DNA of 64,000 nt, taken from positions 4,877,001-4,941,000 of the forward strand of contig NC_081811.1 of assembly GCF_030704535.1 (NCBI RefSeq), written 5' to 3'. Below, piece after piece: positions 63,704 to 64,000 of the stretch; position 1 is the stretch's first letter, and each line of letters opens with the position of its first letter. This DNA comes from Vitis vinifera (lineage: Eukaryota > Streptophyta > Magnoliopsida > Vitales > Vitaceae). The notes below the pieces were generated by a model that had not been told where the DNA came from, ran no database searches, and worked only from the letters and a program-made list of their open reading frames with translations. The position numbers were made by a program, and so were the translations under genes.

Positions 63704-64000
63704 CTGCAGATCAAATCATATCACAAGAGTACATCATCAGATTAAGAAACAAAACTCAGATAAAATCTCTAAGATTCTCAGCAATGTAGCAGCTGGGCAG
63801 TTGCATGCAGAATTTGAATGTGAAACTCAGCATTCAAGATTAGTTGAATTCAAACCATAGATGGTGGAAACGCTTCTCAAAATAAGTAGTTTGATATGAA
63901 GTCCTTTTTATCATCCACTCCTCACAATAAAAACAGTTGTCTTCTATACAAAATGTTCACTAATGATTCATTAGGAGAGAACAGGAGTGTTGTTGGGTTC

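Overview
The window reads as nuclear DNA of a dicot plant, most likely a woody species; the families and AT-rich intergenic texture would suit grapevine (Vitis), but that is an inference that a genome search must settle. Genes carry short AT-rich introns with GT-AG ends, intergenic DNA is AT-rich with many decayed repeats, and the proteins (class III peroxidase, plant GSK3, pectinase, plant-type ubiquitin fused to eS31) are plant-specific in type.

Layout, left to right. 1-4.7 kb: AT-rich DNA without a gene. 4.7-6.5 kb (-): six-exon polygalacturonase, with a long TA microsatellite just upstream. 9.96-12.94 kb (-): 12-exon GSK3/SHAGGY-like kinase with a 5'UTR intron reaching to about 14.13 kb. 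14.3-24.4 kb: repeat-rich DNA without a gene. 24.6-26.8 kb (+): four-exon PP2C phosphatase. 27.56-30.24 kb (-): seven-exon plastid-type SRPBCC/cyclase-like protein. 31-34.3 kb: a 3.3-kb foldback transposon. 34.3-38.4 kb: repeat-rich DNA. 38.4-40.3 kb (-): intronless TolB/DPP6-N-like beta-propeller protein, head to head with a tRNA-Ala(UGC). 41.9-45.6 kb (-): nine-exon TRM13 tRNA methyltransferase. 46.4-47.5 kb (+): two-exon class III peroxidase. 48.2-58.5 kb: a complete-looking 10.3-kb Mutator-like element (MULE) with terminal inverted repeats, a perfect 9-bp target duplication, a MURA-type transposase and a Ulp1-like protease gene. 58.78-59.25 kb (+): ubiquitin-eS31 (RPS27a) fusion, 266 bp from the MULE end. 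62.6-63.7 kb and beyond (-): 3' part of a multi-pass membrane protein gene with an apparent one-base frame slip.

The host genes are ordinary housekeeping, signalling and cell-wall genes with no evident joint pathway, as expected in a plant genome. All splice models given here were built by hand and close in frame (summed exon lengths divide by three), except where stated. The most interesting parts are the mobile elements: the MULE with its captured/co-opted protease, its array of 74-bp units built on an inverted motif that recurs near both element ends, the palindromic 71-bp repeat inside it, and the large foldback element.
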